Both the position numbers and the translations under genes were made by a program. Below the pieces are notes generated by a model. It had not been told where the DNA came from. It ran no database searches and was given only the letters and a program-made list of their open reading frames with translations. From Chelonoidis abingdonii (Eukaryota; Chordata; Testudines; Testudinidae), in contig NC_133771.1 in assembly GCF_003597395.2 (NCBI RefSeq), positions 131,187,859 through 131,251,858 of the forward strand: a DNA stretch of 64,000 nucleotides, in the 5' to 3' direction. Of the stretch, positions 22,746-33,739 are shown piece after piece. Each line of letters begins with the position of its first letter. The stretch's first letter is position 1.

Positions 22746-22809
22746 TATCTCTCCAAGCTTATTATCAGAAACAAGCTCCCCACAGACCAAGACACGGCAA
22801 CCACAGGCA

Positions 22810-23095
22810 CCGACTTTCCAAAGTGCCAGGGGTGCTCAACCTCCAGCTCCGCCCCCACTCCACCCCTTTCCCCAAGACCCTATCCCCTTCCCGTCCCTGC
22901 TCCATCCCCACTCCACCTCTTCATGCCCATTTCCACCCCTGCCCCACACCTTCCCCTGAGCGCGCCATGTCCATGCTCCTACCCCGTCCCTCCTGTACGC
23001 TACGAAACAGCTGTTTGCAGTGGGTGCTCAGCATCCACCGCTTTTCCCCCCATAGATGCTCCAGCCCTGGAGCACCCACCGAGTCAGTGCCTATG
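22810..23095. mobile_element. GC-rich MITE (AGGCACCGACTT family) inside a PLE
   Basis: Left end CAGGCACCGACTTTCC and right end complement ATAGGCACTGACTCGG form imperfect inverted termini. The interior is C-rich (CCCCACTCCACCCC and similar). The surrounding PLE sequence is interrupted exactly here. A degenerate target duplication is likely but not certain. Type is probably hAT. Confidence 0.6.
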
Positions 23096-23675
23096 ATGCT
23101 AACTCAAAGAAGGACCAGACCCTGACAGAACAGATACAAAGCCTGCAGACATCTCTCCTCTGCTACGAGAGTCAACACCCCCCACAACACACCTTTCAGG
23201 ATACCTGGGTCTTACATGTGCCTATCACACCATGTGGTGTACCAGATCCAGTGCCCTAATATCCCAGTAACAACGTGAGTGAAACCAGACAGACAACTAC
23301 ATGCTTAAAGGGACTCACACAGAAACACTCGACACAAAAAAACACCATATCACCTGTGGGTCAACACTTTTCACGAAGTGATCACTTATTTGACCTCCCA
23401 GTCCTCAGTCTCAAAATAAACTTGCACAACATCTTCAAAAGACCAGCCTGTGAGCTTAAATATTTTGCCAGACACTAAAAATCACAGACTGAAGAGACAC
23501 ACTCTATTTGTGGCTTATTACAACAATCTGTAACCTGCTAACAACCTCACCCTGGTTTTCCCCCTCCCCACTTCATGACTGGAAAGGTGTTATTGGGCAA
23601 CTGCACCTTGAATGACTCCTTGAAATGTTTGTTAGCTACTTATGCTAAACAATCTGTTCCACCTGGTCTCTCTAA

Positions 23676-24163
23676 GCGTATGGTTACACTGCCCACATTA
23701 CAGTGAGATCCCTGCAGTGCTATGACATGGGCAGTGTGGTCACAAAAATAAACACCCCGAATGAGGGGTGTCTCCCCACTCTGGGCAATAAAGCGCTCTC
23801 TATACTGATGCTTTTCAGTGCTAAAACTTGTGTTGCTCAGGGGGGGTGTTTTTTCACCCCCCCCGAACAATTAAAGTTTTAGCGCTGACAGTGGCAGTGT
23901 AGACACAGAGCTTGTCTACATTTACATTTTATAGTGCTCTAACTTGCTGGCTCAGAGGTACGAAACATCACCCCCCCCCATGAATGCAGCAAGTCTGAGC
24001 ACTTTAAAGTGCTAGTGTAGACAGGCTCCCAGTGCTCGGAGCTAATCCCCTTGTGGAGGTGGATTACCAGGAGCACACGACCATACTCATACTTCAAAGC
24101 ACTGCCACAGGAGCGTTCCCGTGGCAGCGCTTCCAAGTTTCCAGTGTAGACATACCCACAGCC
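23676..24163. mobile_element. Composite Harbinger-like MITE with TAA target duplication
   Basis: Inserted in the PLE terminus TCTCTAATATCC, giving TAA on both sides (23673-23675 and 24164-24166). Two units abut near 23910: the first ends GGCAGTGTAGACAC and the second begins AGAGCTTGTCTACATT and ends AGTGTAGACATACCC. GTGTAGACA/TGTCTACA recurs at the unit ends, as in the element at 486-877. Inside are homopolymer C tracts. Confidence 0.65.
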
Positions 24164-24205
24164 TAATATCCTGGGACCAACACAGCTACAAAACCGCAGA
24201 CAATG

Positions 24206-25878
24206 TATTCTATTTGTTAAGTGGTGAGCATGTACTTGGTGCTGCACAAGACAGAAAGCCAGAGGTTGTTCCTGCGCCAAGGACCTTACTCATCTATACG
24301 GAGACGTGAAAAAATAAAAAAAAACTCTTGCAGGGGAAGGGTTATGTTTTTGTGGGTTCACAAAAATAGTAACAAGCTATGTGTTCTTTCCTCAGATTTC
24401 TCACAGGACAGAAATAATTCTCACAGGTGGAGAATACTCAGAGTTTTGATTAGTTGAGGTACCGGAGAATTTGACTATGAATAAAGACTTCAGGATTTTC
24501 TCTGTTATAAACATGTATAAACACACACAAATATTTATCCATTAGAATCAGAAATATTTAGATGGATGTTTATTCCAGGAAAAACAGCAGAATGCAAACT
24601 CTTCTATATAAATTCTAAATGGAAAGATCAGCAGCTGCTTCAGCATTTCTAATTAATGTTTGTAAAGGGCTTTGACGTCAAATGATGCTATGTGAGTGCT
24701 TAGTTTTCTGTTTGCGTGTTTTGGTTGGTGATCAAGAGAATTGCTGTGTCATGTCATCAGCCACTTGACATCTACTGTGCTGTTAGTCATAACCAAAATT
24801 ACCTAGAATTACTACTGATTGTAGATATCCAAATTGAGAGATGTTAGGCATTCAGAAATAACTTGTCATTCTTGAAAGTTTGAGCCCATGATTTTTCAAA
24901 TATATAATGAGAATCATTCAGTAGGGTTACTTTTTATCAATAGTGAGTTATTTTCTACTCTTGAAATACATTTAAATGATTTAAAAGTATTTCAGCAACA
25001 GAGATGCCAACACTCAGATGCAAATTAAAAGTAACCCCAGAAGAACTATAAATAATCCTTATTAAAATAGTGAATAAGTCATGCAGAATTAGCAAATACC
25101 AAATTCCTTATTTAATTTCTGGCTCCAATACTGTATGGCCAAAGGAAAAAATAAAAGTGAATTGAGTCACTGAACTCTCTCTCAAGCACAGCTATAACTA
25201 GAATAAAATGAGAAAGCAGAACAACATTTTATTTTTCCATACGGCAACCAAGTCTGTCTTTGCTACTCAGATTGAGCTATGGTACCTATTACAGATGGAG
25301 CAACAATTTCTCTCTTCATTATTTATCTTTTTTTTGTAACAATCAGTGCTCAGCTTTCCTTGCCTGTAAATTTAGTTATTAAATTAGTTATAACTGCATC
25401 TGCCAGTGATCGTGGCAACAATATTGAGCATTTTCTTAAAATGGCTAAATATTGAAAATGAAAAAAAAACACAAAAAAAACTTTTTTGATGTAAAAATTT
25501 TAGGGACCAATTTTCAGAACTGCCCTCTAATTTGGTGCCCACAAATAATACTGCCTGCAATTTATTGCAGGTGCAAATGAGAACACCTGCACCTATTGCC
25601 TGATTTGCAGGTCCTGTTAAATAACATTTCCTCAGCTATTATTTGATCCTGCAAAATTTTGGGTGCAATTATTTAAAGGCACAGTGTTGCACTGGAAGTG
25701 TGGAGTTTTAGTAAGTTCAGTCCATAATGAGGAAATTGAATGGTGGAGGCTGATAAGAACATGCTTTTGTGTTCTTAAATCCTCCAGAACTATGCCAACA
25801 AATCCTAAACATCGCAATAAAAGTATACTCTATAGTACAAGAGATATAGCATTTTCAGCCCCGTGTCCTAATCCATAC
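24206..25878. other. Intron 3' of the RPS6KA2 exon at 25879
   Basis: AT-rich intronic DNA. 25500-25600 has an imperfect palindrome around GCCTGCAATTTATTGCAGGTGC. No further kinase exon recognised. Confidence 0.5.
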
Positions 25879-25960
25879 CTTTCAGAGTTGCTTTCTTAAG
25901 TACCTTCATGGCATAAAGCTGGCCAGCATCAGATCCTTTGATCTTCCTCACCAGAAATAC
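25879..25960 (-). CDS. RPS6KA2: RPS6KA2 (RSK3) next exon, carrying the catalytic lysine
   Basis: This 82-bp exon (27 codons plus one base) encodes [20 protein letters not shown] followed by LKKATLK. It completes the glycine-rich loop begun in the exon at 30911-31027. It also supplies the kinase subdomain II lysine in YAMKV, which contacts ATP phosphates in all AGC kinases. The acceptor is TTATTGTTGTAG|GTATTT and the donor is AAAG|GTATGG, both GT-AG. The leftover G would begin the next codon, Val in RSKs. The reading frame is intact. Human RSK3 reads RKVKGSDAGQ here from memory, so one conservative change is visible. The exon encoding the following ERDIL/HPFIV segment was not found below 25879 and probably lies outside the window. 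Confidence 0.94.
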
Positions 25961-28486
25961 CTACAACAATAAGACATTTATGTAATCAAGTACTGTGATT
26001 TGAGGGGAGAGCATTTGCTGAATTTGATGAAGTAATGGATACCGAGACGGCAAGAATTCTAAGGAAAAGTTAATAGCTCAAAGTGTTTAGTTTTTACTTC
26101 ACAAACAATTGTCTTAGCTGGCCCTTGTAAGCTTCATTTTGTACCCTATTGCCCTCTCCTAAAGGTGACATGTTTAATATTATCAGTTCTTTACACATCC
26201 AGTTAAAGCTGGTTGAATAGTAATAGTGTTTGCAAACATCTGTTTGATTTCTGAACAGCTATTGAAAACATGATTGATTTGCATGAAAACAAGATATTTG
26301 CTATTTGTGCCCAGATGTGTTCAACCCATTTAAAGAGGTTTAATCATTTGACTCAGTGAGAAGAAACTATATTATGTGATTCATTATTCATGATTGACAA
26401 TCTAACGATGTAATTGAATAGTTCATTAACAATCCAGAAGTTGACATGTGTGCATAAGTATTGTAAAATTGCAAAGATCAAAGTCTGTTCATGAAAACTT
26501 CATGAACAGAAAAAAGGGCTACATTTGATGAATGAATTGGTCACTATAATACAGTTAGTTTGCCCAGTGTACATCTGAGAGAAGTTCCTATAACTATACA
26601 TTTGGACTCTGCAAATTTACAAAATACATGTTTTCATTTTATTATGTGCAGCAATTTCTTCCTATCTAGTCCCAGGTGAATTTTTGGGACAAAAGGGAAA
26701 GGGAGAGATAAGCGATTTAGTTCAGTCACTACAAGCCTCCCAAAAACTTAGTCTGAAGATTTCCAAACTATTCATATCTCCTTGATCTAGCAATAAGGCA
26801 AGAAATCTCAGAAGAGCAGGGTCTTTCAGTCAATTTCCAGTATGTACTGGTTCCACATGTTCCACATGGGCTAGAAATATAATCAGAGAAGCTGTTCTCT
26901 GTGGTATTTCAGGACTTCTGCTGCTGGACAGGGACGAGAAGTGAAGCACCTCTACCACTGTGCGTGCAAAGTGTAAAATCTAGCTTCTACAGATACAACT
27001 TGAAAAATGCATTTTTCATTAACATTCTTGTTCAATTAAGGTCAATTACTCGAATATTCATGGCAATCAAAGACAGAAAGAGGACCAGACATTGCCAAAG
27101 CTAATCATTTAAAAGTTCAACTATTTATGGAAACTTTTGTGTGTGTGTTTTTCACTCAATTCTACTCAGAAATAGTGTCTGGCATTATGGGGATCGGAAG
27201 TGGGAAAAAAAAAATCACAGTAAGCAACTTTGACTAAACCCCAGAGTTTCAGCATTGTTATTCACCTTTAAACATTGGCATGGTATCTAACTCCCAATCA
27301 AGTGGACAGTATTAGATATAATGTTTCATAAGAGGCCTTGAACTTTCAGCAGCACAGCACATTATACCTGCAGGGATATTAAACTGGAATGGCTGAAGTA
27401 AGGGGCAGAAAAAAAATCTCACTGTATGCTATATAATCTTGCAAAGCCAGTAATATCCCTATGCCTGTAATAAGAAAAATCATCAGCTTAAATTATTAGT
27501 CATTTGTCAGCTGTTCTGCGTAGCATGGGATATTGCAGTTGGTTTGCATTCCCCTCCAAAACAAATGAGTCAAGGAACATTGTGTGCTGTTTTAGAGGAC
27601 ATCAAAATAATTATGAAACCAAAAAGGGAAATGGAACAAACAAACATGCATTGTATTGCAAAAGTACGTCTTATTCTTCTTAAAGGTACAATGGAATTCA
27701 AACAGAATTGTCAAAATTCCCTTCAGCCTATGTGGTTGCCTAAATTTAGGCAACTAAACCCTTATTTAGGCACCTAAATAATGATTTTCAGATATGCTGA
27801 GCACCTGCAGCTCTACTAGACTACAAAGGAAGTTTCTTTGAGCATCCTGCAGCAGAGAGTTGGCTCCAGCTAGTAGCCATGAAAAGTGGTGATTTGACAG
27901 TCCTGGAGACTAACATGCTATAAAAGTTAAACAAGGATCTCAGACATTATGGTGATGAAAACCTAGATAGGAACAGCACAAGCAACCCTAGTGCGAGCTT
28001 CCCCACCCAGGGACCATTACTGGAGCAAAGAGATGGTTAGCTTTCCAGGGGCATTCAATCCCATGCCTCTTGGCTGCAGCTGCCAAATAGTACCTGTTGT
28101 GGTATGAAGAGCACTAACTTATTTCAGATAGCTCCCTGAATAGTGACCTGCAATCACCTTCAACCCAAGCTAGGTTGAATCTGTACCCAGTTATTCACTG
28201 ATCCTTCACTGGAGTGTATAGATCTTGCCCAACAGGAGTAAGTCTTCCTTCGGTAAGTGTTTCTGTGGCACCAGAGACTAGCTATTTTAGCTGTGAAATG
28301 TTAACTGCAAAGAGCCAATTTAGAGGACTAATAATGCAATACAGCAGTACACTCTAAGATGGCCATTGAACCATTTCTGAAATATTTATTATACCCATAT
28401 TCTGAAACTACAACAGAGCAAAAGATCTGGAGCATCTGGAACAAGGAGAGCTGCCAACTGCTGATCTTGAAAGAACAAACCCTCTC

Positions 28487-28507
28487 CCACTTTTTTTTTT
28501 TTTTTTA
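28487..28507. repeat. Poly-T tract
   Basis: A run of about 16 T ending in AAAAACC. It would be poly-A on the transcribed strand of RPS6KA2. Confidence 0.7.
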
Positions 28508-28869
28508 AAAACCATTGCATCTCACTGCAGCAGCCAATGCTTACTTGGTCTGGCTGTTTTTTAAAATGCAGATGTTCAGAACACAAGAACACTATGGTCT
28601 TTCCTATGCAGGGCTGCAGGTCATACATTTACTGGTGAATGGTTTCCAAATTCCCTCATCCCAGGGAACTTGTAACAGATGGAGTGACAGTTATCTGTTT
28701 GCAGTGTTCAGAAAAGCTGATAAATCCTCTAGATTATAGTTTGTCTCAGGAATAAAATTGTAGGGCCTGCTTTATCAGTATGTGACCCTGGCAGACCAGG
28801 TGCCAGCTTATGCCAAGGCCCCAGGCCTCATTGGACACTGACAAATGCACAGCTGGAAGCCAGTCTGGC

Positions 28870-29820
28870 TTTATCTGTGGGTTAGTATAGTTAAAATAGA
28901 TATTAAAGTTCTAAAAATGTGTTTAGTGTGTAGACTTCATGGAATGTTAGTAGGATTCTGCATGCATTAATCCTACTTATAATATTTTTATCCCATGGTA
29001 TAAAGTTATACTGAATGTTTGCACTGTAAACCTCTGTCACTGTATAACTCAAACAGGAAAAGCAGCATTAATTAAGGTAAAGTGTTCGTCCTGCACACAA
29101 GATGGCCCACTGAAGGCAAATAAGCATTATGTAGCATCAAGGACAGAGACCTTGTTGATAGCATTCCTAACTTCCTCTACAAAGTGAAAACCTGTGCATG
29201 AACTCATCCCATCCGCTTGGATTCTGGGGAACAGGGGATAAAAATCCCTGACAAGAAGAAACCAGGATCTTTATGCTGTCTGGACCTGGAGGAGTAAAGA
29301 TTCCTAAACATAAGCAAGAGATCCCCATGCTGTTTGGCCTGGTCAGCCCATAAGGACATATAGAGCTGCTTATTATAGAATCTTATATGACCATTTTAAA
29401 TTTAATGGTAACTCATTTGTGTGTGTATGTTTCCTGTTTGAACCTTATAAATAACTCTGATTTGTTTTCCTTAGTTAATAAATCGTTAGTTTATTACAGG
29501 ATTGGCTACAGGCATTGTCTTTGGTTTGAGATCGGAGTTCAAATGACCTGGGGTAAGTGACTGACTGGTACTAAACTGAGTATTGTGATTTTTGGTGTAA
29601 AGTGACCATCTATCACATAGTCCAGCTTGCCTGAGGGGAGGGGAAGATAGTCCCCTTGGGCATTCCACTCTGTCTGCGACTCCATGGTAAGACAGTTCTA
29701 GTGCTTCAGGAGTCCACACTTGTTACTGGGTTGGTGAATTCTAATTCTAGAACATACAACCAGTTTGGAGCGTCTGCCCTGAGGACGGCACTCACAGTTG
29801 TGAGCCACTCTAGACATCTT
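28870..29820 (+). mobile_element. Probable LTR of an endogenous retroelement
   Basis: Inferred from a promoter-like and polyadenylation-like arrangement: CTTATAAATAAC near 29446, AATAAA at 29477-29482, then a downstream stretch TTACTGGGTTGGTGAATTCT that I associate with turtle ERV LTR 3' ends. Neither TG...CA ends nor a target duplication could be fixed, so boundaries are rough. It lies inside the intron between the two kinase exons. Confidence 0.35.
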
Positions 29821-30233
29821 GACGCTGTTTCTCCATTTTATGCTGGTGTAACTCAGTTGATTTCAGGAGTGCATCAGTTTCTTGAGTGATTGATCAAGGT
29901 TCAGGCCTGGGGAATGTTTTCAAACAAACCAAGAAAAAGAAACTTTAAACAAGGATTTTTGGCACCTGGTTTAAATTAGGCTCACCAGCTGCTAGCGAGG
30001 GTCACACTGGCAAAGGTTTGGAGATCTTATTCATTCAGACCATAGCAATGTGGATGCTTAACCAAAGGACATTCAGGTGATGGTTTGTGGTTTCTAGTCT
30101 TTGTATGTTGTTTTGCAATAGATATGTACAATATGCATACAGCCATGGAACATGTGCACAAACATGGCTTTTGTGGGCATTAAAAATGAACGTGACAATG
30201 CAAAACTAACTAGTTTATGTTTCTTAAAAGATG

Positions 30234-30450
30234 ATAATAGTTTGCAGTTACATAGTACTTTTCATCTGAGCATCATAAAGTTCTCTCAGTACCACTGCGA
30301 GGAAGCTATCAATAACCTCATTTTATAGATGGGCAAACTGAAGCACAGAGAAGGTAAGTGAAAGCTCAGGACCATATGTGGTGTCACTGGCAGAGCTGCA
30401 ACTGAAACATTTGATGCCCAGTCCCATGCTTTAACTTTAATGGTTGCTAT
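30234..30450 (-). repeat. CORE-SINE/MIR element
   Basis: The plus strand shows CTCATTTTATAGATGGGCAA, then ACTGAAGCACAGAGAAGG and CACTGGCAGAGCTGCAACTG, the reverse complement of MIR. It lies about 460 bp upstream in the intron from the donor of the 30911 exon. Confidence 0.75.
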
Positions 30451-30459
30451 TTTGCTCCC

Positions 30460-30605
30460 TAAGCCTGGGATTTCCAGAGCTCAGAACATGAGCCTCAGAG
30501 GATTTTCACAGGGACCTGAGGGGATTATGTGACCATACCTCATTGAAAGTCAATGGGAATTGGATGCCTAGTTCCCACAATCCTCTCTGAAAATCAACCA
30601 ATGTC
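30460..30605. repeat. Decayed palindromic hairpin element
   Basis: Starts GATTTCCAGAGCTCAGAAC and ends CCTCTCTGAAAATCAACC, around a central AAGTCAATGGGAATTGG. This is the layout of the hairpin family at 57425-57507 in degraded form. Confidence 0.45.
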
Positions 30606-30910
30606 CCCTAACTAACAATTATAGCACAATCCCCACCTCTGAAACAGCTGGGGGGTGGGTTAATGCAACACGGAGGGGATTACATAAACCAGTACATAAC
30701 ACTACTTGTGTTCTAGGCCTAGCCTTATAAACATTATTCCCTAACCTGTGTCGTACATAGGGCCCCAGTAAATGGCAAATATGCTTTTCTCCCCATACAA
30801 CTTCATTGACTTCAATGGGATGGTACTAGTGCCATTCAAAGCAGAATTAAGTTCATTATGTTATCTTCTCACAATGCTGATCTGAATGATTACATACTGT
30901 AGAAAATTAC

Positions 30911-31027
30911 CTTTCCGTAGGAACCTTGCCCTAATACTTTCAGCAACTCAAACTGTGAAGGATCCGCCTTTTCAAAACCTTCCTTTACATGGTGACTGAT
31001 GTCTATTTCCTTCACTATACCTTCTTC
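30911..31027 (-). CDS. RPS6KA2: RPS6KA2 (RSK3) exon encoding the N-lobe start of the N-terminal kinase domain
   Basis: This is a 117-bp internal exon (39 codons, phase 0 at both ends) of a p90 ribosomal S6 kinase. RSKs are cytosolic and nuclear Ser/Thr kinases downstream of ERK and PDK1. Read on the minus strand it begins [17 protein letters not shown], continues through [15 protein letters not shown], and ends in the glycine-rich ATP loop GQGSYGK. The segment [17 protein letters not shown] together with a tyrosine in the loop (GSYG, where RSK1 and RSK2 have GSFG) matches RSK3 best from memory. The acceptor is a strong pyrimidine tract ending CACAG just above 31027. The donor is AAAG|GTAATT at 30911/30910. 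The next exon continues in phase with VFLVRK. The equivalent human exon reads EEGVVKE, so the Ile is a conservative change. Exon identity is very secure; the paralogue call (RSK3 rather than RSK1/2/4) is strong but from memory. Confidence 0.95.
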
Positions 31028-31612
31028 CTGTGAAAGAAAAGAAAAAATAAAATCACAGCTGTTACTGTGAGTGAAAGAAAACACAATATTTATTTAAATC
31101 CCACCACACTTGTTTCTACAATTAAATCCCTAATACCAGAAACTCTGGAGAATCCAAACTATATGCTATGCCAAATATGAAGTGTGTATATACCAGGACT
31201 TTTTATTTTCAGAGCAATATGTTGAGTCTGAATGCAAGACGTCAGCATCCCACTGCTTCTGCCTATGAAACTTCATAATGTGAATAGATAAAAACGGAAC
31301 CTGTAAATTGAAACAGTGGAGTAAATAATTGAAGCGACTGGGCTCACAATGCCTGTTCATCACAGACCTTATTATCTATTACAGTGATCTGTGTGTATGT
31401 GCTACAGTACCACAAGTGCAGACCTTTCCAAATACAGTCTACTGTCCAAAGACATCATTAACAGTCATTTAAAAACCTGTAGCTTTATCATCTTTAAGGA
31501 GAGACTCTGACTATAAATGGGCAACAGAGAGAAGACTTTGCTCATAGTGCTTCTGCATGTTCAGCTGAAGGAATAATGGAAGGTTGCTAGTAGTAACCTT
31601 CCATACACAACG
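31028..31612. other. Intron just upstream of the RPS6KA2 exon
   Basis: Contains the acceptor pyrimidine tract (31031-31050) and otherwise plain AT-rich DNA. Confidence 0.5.
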
Positions 31613-32030
31613 AACAGGAGTACTTGTGGCAACTTAGAGACTAACAAATTTATTTGAGCATAAGCTTTCATGTGCTAAAACCCACTTCAGTCGATGCATG
31701 TAGTGGAAAATACAGTGAGGAAGATTATATATATATATATTATATATATACACACACACACACACTATATACACACTTACACATTATATACACACACACA
31801 CACACACACACACGAACATGAAAACAATGGGTGTTACTTACACACCATAAGGAGAGTGATCAGTTAAGGTGAGCTATTATCAGCAGGAGAGAAAAAGAAC
31901 TGTTTGTAGTGGTAATGAAAATGGCCCATTTCCAGCAATTGACAAGGAGATGTAAGGAACTGGGGAGAGGAGGCGGAAATAAGCATGGGGAAATCAGTTT
32001 ACTTTGTGTAATGACCCATCCACCCCAGTC
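31613..32030 (-). mobile_element. Penelope-like element family B tail, antisense
   Basis: AGGAGTACTTGTGGCAACTT, then GCATAAGCTTTCATGTGC and so on, matching 36355-36690 in the same orientation. It is interrupted by a TA/CA microsatellite (31726-31813). At about 32025 it switches abruptly to sense-strand PLE coding, so the copy is an inverted fusion. Confidence 0.75.
31726..31813. repeat. TA/CA compound microsatellite
   Basis: TATATA followed by several CACACA blocks with TATATA interruptions. It sits at the position where the paralogous PLE copy at 36.46 kb has only a short CACACA, so it expanded from a motif native to the PLE tail. Confidence 0.9.
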
Positions 32031-32640
32031 ACATCACATCAGCCCGCCGATCAGGGGTCATTCACTGCACTGCTCCAATGTGATATATGCCATCATGTGC
32101 AGCAATGCCTCTGCCATGTAAATTGGCAAAAGCCGGGACAGTCTCTATGTAAAGAATAAATGGACACAAATCAGATGTCAAGAATTTATAACATTCAAAA
32201 ACCAGATTGGAGAACACTTCAACCTCCCTGGCCACTCAATTACAGATCTAAAAGTCACAATATTACGAGAAAAAAAACCTTCAAAAACAGACTCCAGTGA
32301 GAGACTGCTGAACTGGAATTAATTTGCAAATTGGACACCATCAAACAAGGCTTGAATAAAGACTGGGAGAGCAGCATTAATGCCTGCAGAGTCCCTCCAT
32401 GGTTGACATTGAGCAACCATAGGGAACTCTGCCAACTACAGTACAGTACCACAAAGCTCATGCCATGGTGGGGAGGGGGACAAGGAGGGAAGATCTGATG
32501 GGGAAGGGAGGGGGAGACAAAGCACAGAGAGCCACATGAAAACGTAACCATTGCCCCAGAATGGCTTTTACTTCTGACGTGGTGGAACCTCATGCACTGC
32601 CTGCTCTACAGCACCATGGAAGAGGCCATGTTTCCTAGAA
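32031..32640 (+). pseudogene. Penelope-like family B GIY-YIG endonuclease remnant
   Basis: The plus strand encodes SNVIYAIMCSNASAM (32077-32118), the start of the GIY-YIG core. The tyrosine of the expected YIGK motif is replaced by a TAA stop (32119-32121), followed in frame by IGKSRDSLYV. Downstream, IGEHFNLPGHSITDLKVTIL (32207-32266) is the conserved C-terminal helix-strand segment. It then degrades near TTGAATAAAGACTGGGAG. The second zinc-ligand cysteine also seems lost. The element no longer encodes a protein. Confidence 0.78.
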
Positions 32641-33065
32641 AATATTGAGGTTCAGTTTACCTCAGTTTTCTGCCTTTTCTGACCCCATCCCCAGGGGATT
32701 TTTCTTAAGTGAGGAAGTGAACTGGCACCAAATCACGGAGTTACTTTCCTCCCACCCAGTGATTTCAATTACACATTGTATTTGTCCTGAATTTCTTTTC
32801 TGAAGAGGTGTGAATATCTGCTGGTGGGGGAAGGAGGATCAGTCTAGAACTGGTAATATTTAGTGCTGGACAATTTTATATACAGGTCAGTAAAGTCACA
32901 CAGGATGAAAAGGTGCTAGGCAAATGGTAAGAGGTTTATCACATCACAACAATCACTAGAAAAAAATCATTGCACTTCACCCTATCCTGTGCACGTGCAC
33001 ACTCAGAACCATAAAACAGCACAATAGGGAAATCCATCCCTGCAGAGGTGAGCCCTCTTTTCTAG
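32641..33065. other. Intronic sequence, nothing recognised
   Basis: No exon or repeat terminus seen. Confidence 0.45.
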
Positions 33066-33138
33066 GGGCCAAGTGCTGATCTCACTAAAATCAATGGCAA
33101 GTTTCCCAATGAGTTCAATGGGATCAGGATTTGGCCTT
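33066..33138. repeat. Short palindromic hairpin element (GGCCAARTCCTGATC type)
   Basis: Begins GGGGCCAAGTGCTGATCTCA and ends GGGATCAGGATTTGGCC around CAATGGCAAGTTTCCCAATG, an imperfect inverted repeat. Related pieces lie at 35231, 38829 and 48283. Confidence 0.55.
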
Positions 33139-33332
33139 TATTCAGTCTTGCCTGTATATTCAAGAGGACAGTATCATTTGCTGTAGCCACCCATTTAGTC
33201 CAGTTTCAGATCCCCACATGTCATTTGTGAACAATTCATTTTCAGCAGAGTTCAGAATCAGTAAGAAGATGTCACAGTTGGAGACATGGCTTACAACTAA
33301 CCACAGGAGGCAAGACTAACTTTACCTGTGTG

Positions 33333-33731
33333 CAGGGCCAGCTTTAGGCCAATTCCACCAATTCCCCTGAATCGGGCCCCGCGCCTAAGAGGGCTCCGCA
33401 CCCAGTGAGAATCGCTTCCCTGGCTAGAGGTTACTTTTTAATTTTTACTCACCTGGCGGCGCTCTGGGTCTTCGGGGACACTCTGGTGGTGGGTCCTTCG
33501 CTTGCTCTGGGTCTTCAGCGGCACTTCGGCGGCGGGTCCTTCAGTGCCGCCGAAGACCTGGAGCGAGTGAAGGACCTGCCGCCGAAGTGCCGCCGCAGAC
33601 TCAGAGCACTGCCTGGGGAGTACAAGCCCCATGTGTGTTTTACATTTTTTTTTTTTTATGTATAGTCATCCCTGCCAGGGGCCCGTCGAAATTGTTCGAA
33701 TTGGGCCCTGTACTTCCTAAAGCCGGCCCTG
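33333..33731 (+). mobile_element. hAT MITE (CAGGGCCAGC family), perfect 8-bp target duplication
   Basis: Flanked by CCTGTGTG (33325-33332 and 33732-33739). Inverted termini CAGGGCCAGCTTTAGG and, at the other end, the complement CAGGGCCGGCTTTAGGA. The interior has GGCGGCACTTCGGCGG and similar GC-rich units repeated in both orientations, and a poly-T near 33645-33656. Open frames inside it are by-products of this GC-rich repeat. Confidence 0.92.
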
Positions 33732-33739
33732 CCTGTGTG

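Larger units (their letters stand above)
22746..24205 (+). pseudogene. Penelope-like element (family A) GIY-YIG region and tail, with two MITE insertions
   Basis: Sense-strand 3' part of the PLE. It starts CCAAGCTTATTATCAGAAAC (matching the complement of 12160-12180). It is interrupted by a GC-rich MITE at about 22810-23095 and resumes at CTAACTCAAAGAAGG. Degenerate endonuclease sequence follows, with CAACACTTTTCACGAAGTGA (23364-23383) and CCAGACACTAAAAATCA. The tail runs to TGCTAAACAATCTGTTCCACC. A second MITE (23676-24163) sits inside the last part, after which the terminal ATATCCTGGGACCAACACAG closes the element near 24205. A deletion is apparent between CCACCT and TCTCTCTAA compared with the copy at 44.5 kb. 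Confidence 0.75.
25961..30910 (-). other. RPS6KA2: Intron between the two RPS6KA2 exons
   Basis: A 4,950-bp GT-AG intron in phase 0, placed between Lys and Val of the glycine-rich loop motif. It holds an LTR-like block near 28.87-29.82 kb, a CORE-SINE at 30.23-30.45 kb and a poly-T run near 28.49 kb. The remainder (25961-28860 in particular) is AT-rich sequence in which I see no further gene or recognisable repeat. Confidence 0.9.

Noticed and set aside
1..25878. Next RPS6KA2 exon (RDRVR...ERDIL...HPFIV)
   Set aside because: I looked on the minus strand for the conserved segment with an acceptor in the matching phase and did not find it; a spliced alignment would be decisive.
33405..33665. 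Open frames in both directions over GC-rich sequence
   Set aside because: Inside a hAT MITE with perfect 8-bp duplication.
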